A stretch of DNA of 64,000 bases from Brachycybe producta (GCA_036925085.1 JAUPFP010000021.1:3002027-3066026), one strand, 5' to 3'. Counted from the first letter of the stretch, positions 1 to 13,362 are shown. Numbers and translations are program-made. Notes: generated by a model from the letters alone, not told the origin.

Positions 1-28
1 CGTAATAAAGTTACTTTTTTATTATTAG

Positions 29-429
29 GTGAATACGTCGCTTGATCTGAATAGTTTCGGTTTATGTTGTTGTCCTCCATCTTCACCTTCCGTGTTGCTT
101 GCAACCGTAACCGCAGCAAACAAAGGTAAAAATCCGCCTCTAAACATTCCCTGTGCAGAAGAAACACGTGGATATCAGAATGAGGATAGAAACTGCCCGT
201 GGGCCAACTTACCGACGAAGCGGCACGTGCAGCAGCCATAATATTAGGCCCCCTGAAGTTAGAACCAAATAGCCGAATAGCAACCCTAGTGGCAAGTTCG
301 GTGAACTACTTCCAGCGTCTATTAACTCGAAAGGCAATTGTCAAATTTGGCGCCTTTAAAGAAGGATTCCGTCGCCACTCGAAGTTTTATCAGCTGCATT
401 TGCTCAAAATAAAATTAAAAAATAATTAA
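29..429 (+). other. Possible coding remnant, unrecognised
   Basis: The stretch is less AT-rich than its surroundings. It holds two short open frames in different phases: one runs from an AG acceptor-like site at about 29 to a possible GT donor near 124, and the other is open from about 190 to 429. The second frame reads like ordinary protein (alanine-rich, then LTRKAIVKFGAFKEGF) but has no start codon in context and a stop just upstream. It could be the tail of a gene lying to the left, or an old transposon fragment. I do not recognise either peptide. Confidence 0.2.
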
Positions 430-479
430 AAAATTATTAATTTAAAATTATTTTCAAAAGCCAACAGTCGATCTACTAA

Positions 480-912
480 GGACCCAGCTCCAACCCGAAT
501 TTCAATGCAATCATATAGTTTTCATGTGTACTTGGGAGATATCAGGGAGATATTGCAACAGTATGGTAGCCTCTGACCGAGGGCTCGAAACCCACTGGAC
601 TCCCTGTCACATCTTCTCCCGTCGTATCTTTCCGACACTTTCAACCAACTCAACCAACTCTGGTGGGCAGCGCAGCCTCTTAAGGCCTCTTACTGAGAGG
701 TTGGGAACCACCAACCTACACCGGACCATGTACCGCAGCACATCCCCACAGAGAAGGATTGAATATGACGACATATTCATTCAATCGAAACATTGCAGCA
801 GAGCAGATCAACTCTGGTAGACATATGCATGAAAAAGACACGTCCTGGATTCGAACACATGACTTTAAGTTACCCCAAGGTTCATAGTCAGGTGCTCTAA
901 CCAATTGCACTA
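480..912 (-). repeat. tRNA-derived SINE-like sequence
   Basis: Read on the minus strand, it begins with a tRNA-like head. A perfect A box (TAGTGCAATTGG, complement of 901-912) is followed by a B box (GTTCGAATCC, complement of 847-856), the internal Pol III promoter. The acceptor and T stems do not pair, so this is not a working tRNA. The rest (480-840) is an unrelated body that includes a second TTCGA-like motif near 570-585. A SINE is the simplest reading; a lone degenerate tRNA pseudogene is the alternative. Confidence 0.45.
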
Positions 913-1077
913 TTCAGGCATCTACATATACCATATGTTTAAAACTTATATTTATGTTCATACTATGATGAAATTTATTTTTTTAAATCGATTTTAAATC
1001 GATATTTTTTCGATATTATTTTTAAATCGATATAATGGTTATTAACAATTTAAATTAAATAATTAAAAATTAACTGT

Positions 1078-1148
1078 CCCGACAGAGAATCGAACCACGG
1101 ACCACAGGTTCTGAAGGCCGAGACTTTACCATTACGCCACTCAGCCAA
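1078..1148 (-). pseudogene. tRNA-like pseudogene or SINE head
   Basis: On the minus strand there is an A box (TGGCGTAATGG, complement of 1129-1139) and a B box (GGTTCGATTCT, complement of 1086-1096) at tRNA-like spacing. The acceptor and T stems do not fold, so I do not call a functional tRNA or assign an anticodon. Confidence 0.45.
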
Positions 1149-1249
1149 TTCATAGCCTACAATGTTAAAACTTATGGTTGTTGCAAATAGGGTCGTTAAT
1201 TTATAATTCTAAAGACGGCCTTGCAAACACGGCCGTTTATTCCCGCTTT

Positions 1250-2112
1250 TTCCCCCTCTGTGCTTACCCATAAGAGCCTAGATACACGTCGTCCATCTTG
1301 TTGTTTTGAGCAGACGACAACGAGGCAAATGAGTGTTCTTATATGGTGTTACTAAAACTGCAAGAAATCACCTCACAATCGCTCAATTCAAATACAGTAA
1401 AGCGCAAAATGCAATAAAAAGTATTGTTCTTCACGTGCTCGATTTATATAATTTTTGAAAAGGTCCTTCTATTTTTAAACAAGGTTCAAAGTCGCTCGTT
1501 TTTTCAACCCCATGTTAAATCCCATAGGATCAAAAACCGTCCCACAAACATTTGAAAAACTCTCGTTAAAACTGATTTAGAACAATAACAAAATAATTAG
1601 CACATATATTCATGTATTGGCTTCACGATGTTTCTTTTTTATAAATTTTGAAAAGGTCCTTCTATTTTTTAATAACGTTTAAAATCGTACGTTTTTAAAT
1701 TCCATGTTAAGTCCCATAGGACTAAAACACCGTCCAACAAAAGTTAAGAGAACTCTCATTAAAAATGATTTAGAGCAATCAGAAAAATTAGCACGTACTT
1801 ACATGTGTTTATTGCCTTCAGGATTATTCCTTTTTCTAAATTTTAAAAGGGCTTTCTATTTTTAAATAACATTTAAAATCTTACATTTTTTTAACTCCAT
1901 GTTAATTCCCATAGGACCAAAAAAACCGTCACCCAAACATTTGAAGAACTCCCATTAAAAACGACTTAGAACAATCACACACAAATTAGCACGTGCATTA
2001 ATCTACTGGCTTCACAATGTTTTCTTTTTAGAAGGTTAGCTCGCGAAATTATTTTTCAATTAATTATTATGTGACTTCGAACCGGGAGAAAAAACGTTAA
2101 AAAACCGTTTTT
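1250..2112 (+). repeat. ~860-bp interspersed repeat, copy 1
   Basis: An inverted copy lies at 43982-44800. Inside are three diverged tandem units of about 180 bp (around 1440-1620, 1640-1815 and 1840-2035). Each carries a CCATGTTAA...CCCATAGGA block, then AAACCGTC...CAAACATTTGAA, then AGAACAATCA...TTAGCAC. Near the left edge is AAGAGCCTAGATACACGTC, which is also found, inverted, at both ends of copy 2 and looks like a terminal inverted repeat. Copy 1 diverges after about 2112, so it lacks the second end. Confidence 0.7.
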
Positions 2113-2940
2113 CAATTTTAAAATCCTACTTGAAAAATATTTCAAATTTGCATTTTTTTTGTCCGCGTTAAACACAAATCTAATTAGCAGAATAAATATA
2201 TCACAGGGTAATTAACAGGGATTTCTTTTTTTAAACTAATATTTATAAACTACGAGAGAGACAACAAAAGCAAATTTAAACGAGACTTTGTTTTAAAGAT
2301 ATGCAGCTACACATCCTAATTATTACTTATTTTCTTCTTCTTAATTCTGCCTAAATTATAAGCATAATTAATTAATATATAATTACGAATATATTTTCAG
2401 AAAAAAAAAATTGTTTTCATCGTTATACAAAGCAATTAAATTTTGCATTTTGAAAAATAAATTGCAGCTGTAATTAACTATTGTGATCTTTGCTTTTACT
2501 GAGTTTGATATGAAAGTGATTGGAATGTCGAAACTCATAAAAATAACTTTCGCTCCTTTTCGATTTTATAATTTCTGCTCATTTTTTGTGGAAAAAAAAG
2601 TAACTCAAGTAATATGAGTTACAATTACTTTCAACAACCAAAGAGAAGTGAGCAATAAATGCTATTCTTCTTCTAAGGTGATAGTCTAAGCTATTATGTA
2701 GTATCCTTGCATAAACGACATTATAAAGAGCGTTGTAACCTAAAATTCATTTAAATATTGTTTTTATATATAGGCGCGCCCTCTTTTATGAAAAGCAGTC
2801 AAACTAGGCGGACATCTTGTGTCGTCATTCTGGGCAGCGTCTTTCAAGTACGAAAACCCCACCCCATTTCTCTCGACCAATAAGGTATTGTGCACGATTA
2901 CTTCTTTCTCACTGGTGCTCCAAATGGGACATTTTATTCT
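2113..2940. other. AT-rich spacer without recognised genes
   Basis: Mostly A/T-rich sequence with homopolymer runs. No ORF of protein-like composition, RNA gene or repeat boundary is visible apart from entry into the minisatellite at its right edge. Confidence 0.5.
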
Positions 2941-3125
2941 GTGTGCGCGCACAATATTATTGAGCGTGTGTGCGCAATATTATTGTGTGTGTGCGCAATA
3001 TTATTGGTGTGGGTGCACAATATTATTGAGCGTGTGTGATAATATTTGTGTGTGTGCGCAATATTATTGTGCGTGTGCACAATATTATTGAGCGCGCACG
3101 CAATATTATTGAACGTAAATTATTG
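2940..3125. repeat. Minisatellite, ~24-bp unit
   Basis: About seven imperfect tandem units built on CAATATTATTG plus a GTGTGTGCG or GCGCGCAC segment. Alternating purine-pyrimidine GT/GC blocks alternate with AT blocks. Open frames across it are artefacts of the repeat. Confidence 0.75.
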
Positions 3126-3403
3126 TGCAAAATGTCCCAAACGGGCTTCCATATTTTAAAAAGTATCAACGATACTCGATATTATAAAAAATATCGATTT
3201 ATCAAAATATCGAATCGAAATAGCCCATCACTACCTTTTTACAGTCAAAACTTGATAAATAGTTAAAACTAATAGAACCTTTTTTTATAATCTAACTAAA
3301 CTGAATTTAAATTATTTTAAATATTTCAGATTACCTTAATTAATTTATACTTGATTAAAACTATACATTTCTGAATTCAGGGTTTAATTGTAACCAAAAT
3401 GAG

Positions 3404-3412
3404 TATATAAAG
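3404..3412 (+). promoter_or_regulatory. TATA-like box upstream of ANKRD13C
   Basis: A TATATAAAG-type match lies about 510 bp before the ANKRD13C start codon. Either the 5' UTR is long or the match is chance in AT-rich DNA; no other gene start nearby fits it. Confidence 0.2.
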
Positions 3413-3921
3413 GTAGCTCAACTACAATTTCTGTCTCAAAGCTAAATTTATTGTCAATAACAATACGAGTCTACGAATTCAATGAAACACAAACATTGAT
3501 TAGATTCAAAGTTATTTTTCACAAAAAGATAAGGAAAGATAAAGGAATAAAGCGAACCTTAAAGAAAGGCTATATACTATACAACTAAATGCTCACTCAC
3601 ACAAGATGTTTTAGTCTAAAATGGAGTTTTGCTTCCTCTATAATTATGTTCCTCTTGATTGTGATAGACGCAACTGGGTCAAATTCAAGAAGGTAACTTT
3701 TTACTTGAACTTAAACCAGAATTTTTTAAACAGGGTTTTAACATAAAAATATTTTTCAAAAATAATAAAATAATACAGTTTTTGAATGGTTTTACTTGAA
3801 CAGTTCAAATTGCAACTATTTTCTTGAATTTCGACCATAAAATGTTTGTTTCATTCAAGAAGAAAGACGCGTAGCAGAGTCCTCTATCGGTCAAAGCTAG
3901 AAACACAGTGAGCGAAGAGTG

Positions 3922-6900
3922 ATGGCGGATACTTCAGTGGAGTATCCGGTTCATCAGTGTATATTTCAGGACGATGTACGGAAACTGTCACTACTTTTAC
4001 GGACTCACGATGTTGCTCAAAAGGATAAGCATGGTGAGTTGTTGCGGAATGTAATACGAAAAGGTTCGCACGTCTTTTTCACGTGTGCTTAAAATCGTTC
4101 TTGTCAGAAGATGTCATTCGCTTTAGGCCTAATTAGACTCCTCCCTTGTATTTGATTCTTTTGTGTCGATTACACACCGTTTTTCATCATTTTATTGTCA
4201 CTTTCATGTTCATTTCATTGTTTTCTTATTCCTAGGTAACACCCCTTTACATCTGGCCATCATGCTCGGTCACAAAGGTTCAAATTTCGGTTATTTATTG
4301 TTTTGTTTTTTTGTATTTAAAGTCGTTTATTTTTTACAATTAAATTCAAGAATGTGTCCAGTTACTTTTGGCTCACGGAGCTCCCGTTAAAGTTAAAAAC
4401 ATTCAGGGTTGGAGTCCTTTGGCAGAAGCCGTCAGTTACGGCGATCGTCAGACCAGTAATTCATCGTTTTGATTTGTTTCAAATCTCGAACGGCTTTGCA
4501 TCGTTAATGAGGATTTTTTTTTTGTTTTCATTTTTTTGCCTTCAGTTTCTTCGCTGCTTAGGAAGTTGAAGCAGCAATCGCGAGATTCTATGGAAGAAAG
4601 ACGTCCGGAACTAGTCGAAACGCTTAAACAGATCGGCGACTTTTACATGGTTCTCAAATGGGATTTTCAGAGCTGGAGTAAGCTTAACGTGATTGTAAAA
4701 CTGTTAACTTAAACCTAAATACTATTTTTTTTACGTCGCCGCAGTTCCTCTAGTTTCGAGAGTTTTACCGTCCGATATATGTCGTATGCATAAAAAAGGG
4801 TCCTCTATTAGGTATTTAAGTGTTACCGAGTTTCGCGTTTTTCCGTTTTCTTATATCTTTTCGTCTTAGATTGGATACAACGCTTGTAGACTTTAACGAC
4901 ATGAAATGGGAAAGAGGTGACATCAGTTTCATCTTTAACGGCGAAGCGAAACCGTCCGAATCTTTAGTTATTTTGGATAATAAGCTGAAAGTTTGCCAGA
5001 GAGTTCGCCACGAGGTTCGTGTTTTTTTTTTTATATTTTAATTTTTTTAACGTTTATTCTTTTTATTAAGCTCGCTTTTAAGTTTAGACGTTTTTCAGAA
5101 TTCTGGTTATTTTGCATTTTAGAAGCAATAAGAAGATATTGAAAGTGTTTTGAAAACTAGAAGAGTAACCGAGTTATTTAAAAGTAAATTTAAAGTGTAA
5201 TCATTCCAGAAACTGTTGTTATTTTGTCTTTCAGGAGGATAATTATGCAAAACTTGAGAGTAGAAGAGTAACTGAATCAATTAAGGACATTTTCATGTTT
5301 ATATGATGTAAAATAAACGTTTTTATGACAGGATAAAATTGCTCGTTAGGATTTTCTTTAATTTATGGACCTTGGAAACGAAAATACGAGCTTGTATAGT
5401 ATTTTATTATCAAAGACGTCGATATGAAAATGTTTCCGTTAGTGATTCGTTTACTTTTTTAGTTACTAAAACACATTTTAAATTTCTTCTTAATGCTGCT
5501 TCTGTTTCAGAAGTTCTAAAACACATCTGATTGTTTTTTTTAAAGAATTTTAAAATTTATTTTAAACTTGAAGAGTAAACAAGCGTGCATTTGTAATTTT
5601 CATGATGATATATTTGAGGTTTGACAGTTTTAAAACAGAATATTTTATATTTTTAAGCATAGAAATCATAAAAGGAACTGTTTCAAATTTGCATCCAAAG
5701 TTAATTTTAAAACATATCGTCATGAAAATCATCGTGAAATTTTTTAAAGTTATTTCATAAATGAAAAAAAAAACATGATGAATTTGGTGTTAAAGGAGAC
5801 AGAATCCGAGATCGAGGATGAGTTAGACATCCTGATGAGTAGTGACATTGTTTCTACTCATATGTCGACCAAATCTATAACATTTTCACGAGCTCAAAGC
5901 GGCTGGTTATTCCGCGAAGACAAGACGGAAATGGTTGGAAACTTTCAAGCGGATTTCTACTCTATAAATGGAATGACGCTGGAATCAAGAAAGAGGTTTT
6001 GTTTGTGTGGTCTTAATTCTAACTTAATATCAATTGTTACTATTAGATTCTTTCGTTTTTCTTAGACGCGAACATCTAACAGAAGAAGATCTTCAAAAGA
6101 ATAAGGCTTTCGTGGAGAGTTTCACTAGAGGATCGAGTGTTGATTTAGAGAGTCAACTTGAAGTGTGTTTTCAAATAACCTACGTTGGCCGTAAATGTGG
6201 TTAAAGTAATTTTTGCTTTGAATTTTTTAAGGTTCAAAGGAGACAATCTCTTCCTCCGCCTCCAAAACCGTCTCTGGTCAATTGGGAAAGTTATCTTTGC
6301 GCTCCTGTTGGTCATCCTCCTCATTTGGGACGACCAACTGTCTGCAAAGATTCATGGAAGATTTTCAAAGCAACAGTAGCGATGGTTAGTTGTGGTTTTT
6401 CATATTACTTAAGAGTCGAGACACTTCAGCGTGTACGTGCTGCAGGATGCCATAGATGCAACTAATGTCTCATTAATTTATGTTTCAATAGACACTTGAA
6501 TATTATGGCCAGGTTTTGAGGTTTTTTTAATTGCAATATTCAAAGGGATTTTTATTTTACACCATTTTGAATTATCCTAATTTGCGTGACACATGTTAAA
6601 GGTCGTTGACCTCAAAAAGTTTCTTTTTTTTCTTCTAACTACTTTTTGTTCTTCAGAAATGTCTTTCAGCATTAAGAATAATTGGATGTATTCCTTTATA
6701 TGTTTTTTGGGGTATTATGGTACTTTCGTGACGTTTTGAATTGCCGTTTGGTTGCTAGAGCCATTTGAGTTATTTTGGAACTGAAAAATTCACGATGTTT
6801 CATGACACGTTAAACTCTAAAGTTTCTAAGCTCATAGAATTCTTAGTATCGTACTCATTTTGTTTTGTATTTTGTTTTACACGCGTTTCAGAGCCAAGAT

Positions 6901-7284
6901 TTTCCGTTATCGATCGATTCGTAAGTCGAATTTCACATTTCGTAATCGGATTTTAACGTTGACATGATATGAGTTCATCTCCATTTAGGTTACTAAATCT
7001 TCTCGAGGTGGCGACGCCGTTTAAGCACTTTAATAAATTACGAGAATTTGTACAAATGAAACTTCCACCTGGTTTTCCCGTCAAGATCGGTATCAACATT
7101 ATATCATTTTGTGTCGAGTGTTTTTTTTCCTATTGTTTTCTTCTTTTCAGACATCCCGATTCTACCGACCGTTTCAGCTCGCATCACTTTTCAGGACTTT
7201 GCATTCAAAGACGACATCCCTTCCACGCTTTTCGAGATTCCAGACGACTATCGAGAGGATCCTACACGGTTTGCAGACTTATGA
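3922..7284 (+). CDS. ANKRD13C: Ankyrin repeat domain-containing protein 13C
   Basis: ANKRD13C is an ER-associated ankyrin protein; in vertebrates it assists biogenesis of some GPCRs. Twelve exons join in frame: 3922-4033, 4236-4277, 4351-4455, 4546-4677, 4745-4811, 4870-5014, 5796-5995, 6066-6162, 6232-6384, 6892-6920, 6989-7089 and 7151-7284, all with GT-AG introns, giving 438 residues. The ankyrin repeats (GNTPLHLAIMLGHK, then NIQGWSPLAEAVSYGDRQ) lie in the first quarter. The conserved 13C core follows (QIGDFYMVLKWDFQSW, RAQSGWLFREDKTE, VGNFQADFY). The C-terminal block reads FNKLREFVQMKLPPGFPVKI and ends REDPTRFADL. There are no ubiquitin-interacting motifs after it, which separates 13C from 13A/B/D. 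The long N-terminal extension of mammalian 13C is absent with this start. Intron 6 holds family-A repeat debris. Confidence 0.95.
5085..5300 (+). repeat. Family-A foldback element remnant (ANKRD13C intron 6)
   Basis: Two left-arm fragments lie head to tail. Each keeps the sensor block around AACTAGAAGAGTAAC or a relative, preceded by TTATTTTGTCTTTCAGGA-like sequence. The right arm is largely missing, so the copy is decayed. Confidence 0.5.
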
Positions 7285-10200
7285 CAATTTTCGGACACAA
7301 TGCTGTTATGTCTGGAGAGAAGATCGTTATTACGTTCGTCTACTTTTCCGCATCCACCATTTGATGCTAATACAATGACTACGACGACCGCTGCGGCTAC
7401 GGTCACTTCCATCGTCGTTCTCGATGTTCCTTTCTCACCAGACGGTCGCAGTATCTATTCGTCTTCTTTCTGTTTGCAGTTCCATTTGGCTCTGGACTGA
7501 GATGATTTGCTGTGAAAGAAACGGTGAGACGTATCCAATAAGTATTGTTTTAAGGATTAGAGATTTGAACGAGTGACGATTGAAACGCAGTTAGTTTATT
7601 TTTGATCATATCCTCTTAGCAATAATAGTATTTTTTTTAGATTTATAAACCAGAAAAAAAAAAGGATATTTTAATTATTTAGTCTTATTTATTCGTTTTT
7701 TTGTGTATTGATGTGAGTTTGGTTTCAGTGATGATCTTTCGATGGTTCTTTCTTTGTTTCAGTCTCGTCAGTTTATTTGTCTTTAAGAAGTGATCTTTTT
7801 TTTTTTTAAAAAAAAAAGTTATTTCTGTTTTGTTCGTGGCTCCATCTTTTTTTAATCTGGATTTTTTTTAAAAAAATCGTGGTGTTCAATTACAATTCCG
7901 AAAGTAACCGAAAATAACCGAACACTTGGATTAGTTAATTAATCATTTAAATGTCATCAATAAGTGCAAAGGTCATTCACATTTAATATAGCTAATGCGT
8001 ATTTTTTGAGTGTGTGTTCTGATTAATGTTTGAAAGTTAAAAGTTACGGCGTAAACATAAAGTTAGCGAAAGTAACGATCGTTAAAATGTCCATTTTATT
8101 TTTATTCATTATTTTAAATTTCACTAATTTCATCTTTTTCATATAAAAAAAAGTTACCTCAAATAGACAACTTGGAGGAAAGTTTTGTAATTTGCTAGGA
8201 TAGTGGTCCTCAAACAGAGCGTTGTTATATAATGAATTTATTACGAGGGACGTATTTACACACGAAAATCTTAAATAATGGGTTCAAGAGGTTATGTCTG
8301 TCTTTTTTTTGAGAATTGCGTTTGAGAATTACTGTACTATACTTATTATCATTGCAGCAAATTATGTACACACTGCCTTATAGATACGAATATTAAATTA
8401 CTTGCAGTTGGCATATGGTGTGTAGCAGAATCATCAGATACAGATTTATGCAGATTTGATTAAAAAATTGCTATTGAAAATAAACATTGCAAATGTACAG
8501 TGTGTTGCAGAACGACACTGCTCCGATCTATTTCCAAAGTACGAAGAGTGGCGCACCTTAAAAAGTTTTAAATTAAATATCTCAAAAAATATAAATTGCT
8601 ATAAATTTTAAGCTATATTCGTTCGCAATTGAATAGAGACTGACAGATCAGATCTTTAGTTTTAGTGGATGAGCTCCAGAGATCAGTTCATATCTACCGA
8701 GTGATTTTTGATCTTTATTTTCAGATCCGTTAATCCGAAGCTCATTGTGAATGGAGTGCTTAAAACGTGAACATTTAAAACAAAAGTTGAATTTTATAAA
8801 TTGCCGGTTAAATTCTAGTTTTTTTTTCTGCTACCGTATTCATAAGTGTGAATATGTGGATATGTATTCGTATTTCTAGCTAAAAGCATAGACTTAACCA
8901 TTGGTTTAGCTAGAGATACGGATACCTATCCGCATATGGACAATTTATTTGCCAATTTTTTTCATTTTTTGTATAATTATATTTTGATATGTTGTTAACA
9001 ACTACCTTAAGTTTCAAATGCGTAGCTTTTATAGTTTGAGAGATATTCAACTTTTAAACTATATATACTGTGCCACTCCAAGTGTATTTTGTCAATAGAC
9101 TGCTGTTAGCGTTGGTTTTTCAGCGTGTTGTAATAATCAATAACCAGTAAATATAAATTTTGTATTCTCTGATATTCATCTTTAAAATTCTAACGTATAC
9201 GTCAACCGCTCTTAATTCTATCTATTTAATTTTAGAATATCACACTTGCAAGAGTTTTGACTCATTTGATACCAAAAAAAAAATAAGAGAAGATTAAACA
9301 AAAAAAAAGTCCCTATGCAAATTGTAGATGCTGTTGCTTTATTCTTAATATATCATATACAAATATATACTAATATAAAGTGACATAATATGCTCAAGTT
9401 TGTCATAGTAAAATGTATAAAGAATTTATGGAGAAAAAAAATGCAGAATTAATAATTATTGCTTCTTATACTTTGAAAATAGTTTTGAGACAATTTCTGG
9501 ACTTATTTGGAGGTAGAAAAGAAAACAAGCAAAAATATTTTGCTTTGCGCTTTTTTTTAATTATTAAGAAAATATTTGGTTCCATAATTATTGTTTCATT
9601 TCATTATATAATTATGGATTCAAGCTCTTTGCTAAGAAATATACTATATTTATTTTATCTTCACTTTATGGTTGTTTATAACTTAATAAGTTCAGAGTTC
9701 AAAAGTGGAACATACTGATTTCTTTAAAAAAACAAAAGTATTTATGTTCAATTAAGTTAACGTTTTTATTTATTACACATTCATTCCATATATTAAATTA
9801 AAATGAGTTTATTCCTAACTCTGGAAGAAAGCAAAAGATGGAAGATTTAAACATGAAACTCTTCTAGTTATGTATTTTAAAATAATGGTGCAGAATTATT
9901 TGGATTCCAACATTTTAAGTCATTAGGAACTTAGATCCTCACTCTATAATGCCAGCAAAAAGGCCTTAAAGCTGTAAGTACACGGTCAATTTTGGCTTGT
10001 CAATCCGTGGGGGTGGTAACGGACACATGTTTTTTTAAAGCTGAGAAATTAATAAAAAAAAGAGGAAAAATAGGCGAATGGATTGATAATTCAAAATTCA
10101 TCGTGTATTTACACGGCTTAACACGGCTAAAACAACAAGTTTCAAATTTAGCCAATATTGAAATGAGTTGTTTTTACTGTTGATGAGGTTTTAGCTAATA

Positions 10201-13200
10201 AATATACAATAATATGATAAAATGAGAAAACATCTACATGGTAGAAAGCCAGATTGTTTTTTTTTTGGGTTGTCGATGTGGACCAATCTGTTTCCAAATC
10301 CTAACTGCTCCAATATACAAATTTTACTTTAAGACTTTTTTTTTCTGTTGCTATTAATTAATGTGATTTGCATAAAGTGACGTTTCAATCATATTCTAGT
10401 TTGATATGTATAATTATGTAATGTAATTTAGCTCTTATTATTATTGCTTGATAAATTTATGTTGTATGTTTCAATTTTGAAGGAAAAATCAAGTCGAAAT
10501 TATGTTTTTTTTTTGTAATGACATCACTTCACAGTGAGAAAAAAAGTTGAGTACAAAATTGAAAATAGTTCTGTTTGTTTTATACGTTTTCGTAAATTTA
10601 GTTTTTGTCTTCTTTTTAAATTCATGCAGTTTATTTAAAAAAAAAACAAATAATACATTGCAGTTTGTAAGAGTACTTTAATTATAAAAGGAAATAATTT
10701 TATAAATATTGAAGTTTTTTATTTTCATTAATTTGTTTCTTTCAGGTGATAAATATTCTGCGCAACAACATTTATGATTTCAAGTAGCAACTACTAATTA
10801 GTAGTTACAAGAAATTAAAATTGATTGGTTTTAGTGGACTCTCTCTTCGAAAACATTTAATTTAGAATTAAGAAACAAGTAATTATTTTTTTTGTTAATT
10901 CTTTAGGTTCGGTCACAAGTCCATCTTTCTCCCACACACACACACATAGAAATTTTAGGGGAAAAGTTTCGGTGCAAAGTTTTATTTTCGGAATAATTCT
11001 CATGGCAACAACTATCTTTCTTCATTATTCTATTTCTTTATTCTTTTTGCGAAATTTTACTCTCGATACAGTTACTCTTGATATAGGTTTGTTTAAAATG
11101 AAGAACGAGTGTAGGACATTTGGGCCAAGGACTTGTTCTAATTTTTGTGGGTCTGTATTTTTACTATTGAAGGTCATTGGCCCTTTGCTTATCAAAAATT
11201 TGCATAAAATCCTAGATGATTTTTTTCGTTTATCTTTAGTGTTGCACTCACAAAAGTCATATTTTTGTCCTATTTTTTTTTTGGATGACCAATTACAAGC
11301 ACAAAATTAAATTAATGATTTCAGTTTTTTTTATAATTAACTATCAAATTTCTTTCTTGTCATCTATGTGACATTTCTTTCGGGTAAATGGCTGACACAC
11401 ACACTAGTCTTTCTGATAACTAGGTTTTTTTTGGAAATAATATAATTACTAATTATGTTCTCATTGACACTTGATAATAAGTTTCAAGGAAGGTTTTAAA
11501 CCAATTTATTATCTTTGATAATTTCTATCTTGTGTTAATCTTTTGCTTATATAAATTAATAACATATTTACAATAAGTTTGACCACAGAGATCAAGGAGG
11601 ATTGGATTAACTTTCAGCATTTTTTTCTTACTGATTCTCTTTTTTTTAATTTGTTATTAAAAAAAACCTTTATTGAAAATTAAATAGCAATTTCACCTTT
11701 TTAGATTTTAGCAGGCAAGAAGGCCTTGTTGCAGAGAGACAAAAGTCCAATTACAACATGTGAAATGCATTGTCAAAACCCAAAGATCCAACAACAAATG
11801 CACTGTGTTTTGGTTCAAGCTGAAATCATTTATTGTCAGAAAACTAAAAGCCCTATAATACAAATTGATTTTCATGCAAACACAAACTTACTTGATATCA
11901 TTAAACAAATTTCATAGTTTTTCTTTCAAAGTTTTCTGGGTTTTTATTTTCTTTAGATGTTTTGCATGGACACCTACTATTTTTTATCTCGTTTTTACTC
12001 ATTTCTCAGCTTCCCATCATAAAAGAAAACATTACATTTTGAACAAAATGGGTATGTTAATGTGTCCACGGATTGACACGCCCAAATTGACCATGTATTT
12101 ACAACTAAAGTGACTGATTTCAACGTCTTATTTTTTTTAAAAACAGTTTTTCAAATACTTTTCCATTGCTCATTTGGAGTTATATTGAAAACAAACTTTT
12201 TTTCTAATCAATATTTTAATTGACATGTTGATTATTTCTTATTAATATATCACATCTCGTATTATTTGCATACTTGTTTGTCTTTTTTTAAACATTGGGT
12301 GGTCTGTTCTTTTATTCTGAAGTATGGTTATACTTAAAATTTACTCTTGATGAGTGATTCGTAACATACAGAAAAAAAACCCTTCTCGGCAACAGTTTAA
12401 GTACAAGATCCACAGTTTGGAAAGTTTGTATAATTGATACAATGTCATCGAAAGATGCTCTGTCATATTTTTTTCGTAAATATGTCCTAAATTGTAGATC
12501 GAATTTGACATTGCATCATTCAATTCTAAAATTATAAGAAATTTTCCTCAATTTTTCGAGGGGAAATTTTATATCTATGTGGTTTTTTTCCCCTGTTTCA
12601 GAATCGAACACGAATGAAATGCATAATTTTTTGATAGTATTTTATTAAATATGTTTTTACTTATATTTATAAACATGTTTTGTAATATTTTTTTCCTGAG
12701 AATCAAGATTTGTTACATCTGTTTTGTGATAAGGTAAAAAAAAGTTAGCAAAAAAAAAATACGATGGACGTTATTGAGTGACGAATTTGTTTTTTTCTAA
12801 TTTTGACCATAGGTCAAGTAGTGTTTGTACTTTGAGGACAAAGTATGGCCCAAAGAAAAGGACTTGGAACTTGGAAGTTCAATAATTCCATCCAATTGGC
12901 CTCTAGGTTTGAATTTGTTGATTTCGTTCCTAAGTGTCTCACTATCTGTCTGGACACTTGTATATAAATGCCAAACTCTGGGCTTTATTTGAATTGTTAC
13001 CGGCCCGTATTTATTTCAACGGGACACTCTTAATTTATGGTGTTTTTTTTGCGTTTGTAAAAGTAAAAAAAAATTGTTTGTTGTTTCAGTTTTGTTGTGT
13101 CCTATGTTAATCTTGCGGACAACACAGATTTAGACGTAATACGGATTCTTGTTACAAGATTTTTATTAAAACTTCGTCTTGACCATCAAGAAGTGTGTGT

Positions 13201-13362
13201 TGGTTTCAGAGGTGTCTCCACCTTTAAATGTGGTACTTGTGACTTTGTGACGTTCTTATTGTCCGGCCTATAGAATACCACACAGTGGACACAAACAGCC
13301 AATAAACGACTGGTTTGTTCTTTTTTTTGGACTTCAGTCGCAAAATTTGAATATAAACTACA
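7285..13362. other. AT-rich intergenic region
   Basis: About 6 kb between ANKRD13C and the apolipophorin gene. It contains homopolymer runs (7797-7820, 7860-7877), an imperfect palindrome at 8853-8942 and a patch at 8665-8765 similar to 43738-43805. A pair of inverted ~40-bp segments lies at 9973 and 12108. The longest frames (for example 9413-9718 and 10972-11310) are low-complexity and lack splice-compatible protein signatures. No gene is supported. Confidence 0.5.
8853..8942. repeat. Imperfect inverted repeat
   Basis: The left arm (ATATGTATTCGTATTTCTAG and flanks) pairs with GATACGGATACCTATCCGCATAT in the right arm, around a loop holding TAAAAGCATAGACTTAACC. A small foldback element or hairpin. 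Confidence 0.45.

Noticed and set aside
837-1148. Functional tRNA genes
   Set aside because: Both candidates keep A and B boxes but their acceptor and T stems do not pair, so only tRNA-derived sequence is claimed.
2819-3266. Cysteine/tyrosine-rich ORFs
   Set aside because: Products of the minisatellite (repeated CAQYY-like peptide), not a gene.
9413-9718. 101-codon ORF
   Set aside because: Ile/Phe/Leu/Lys composition expected from AT-rich noncoding DNA, no start context or splice links.
10972-11310. 112-codon ORF
   Set aside because: Same composition argument; no recognisable motif and no supporting flanking exons.
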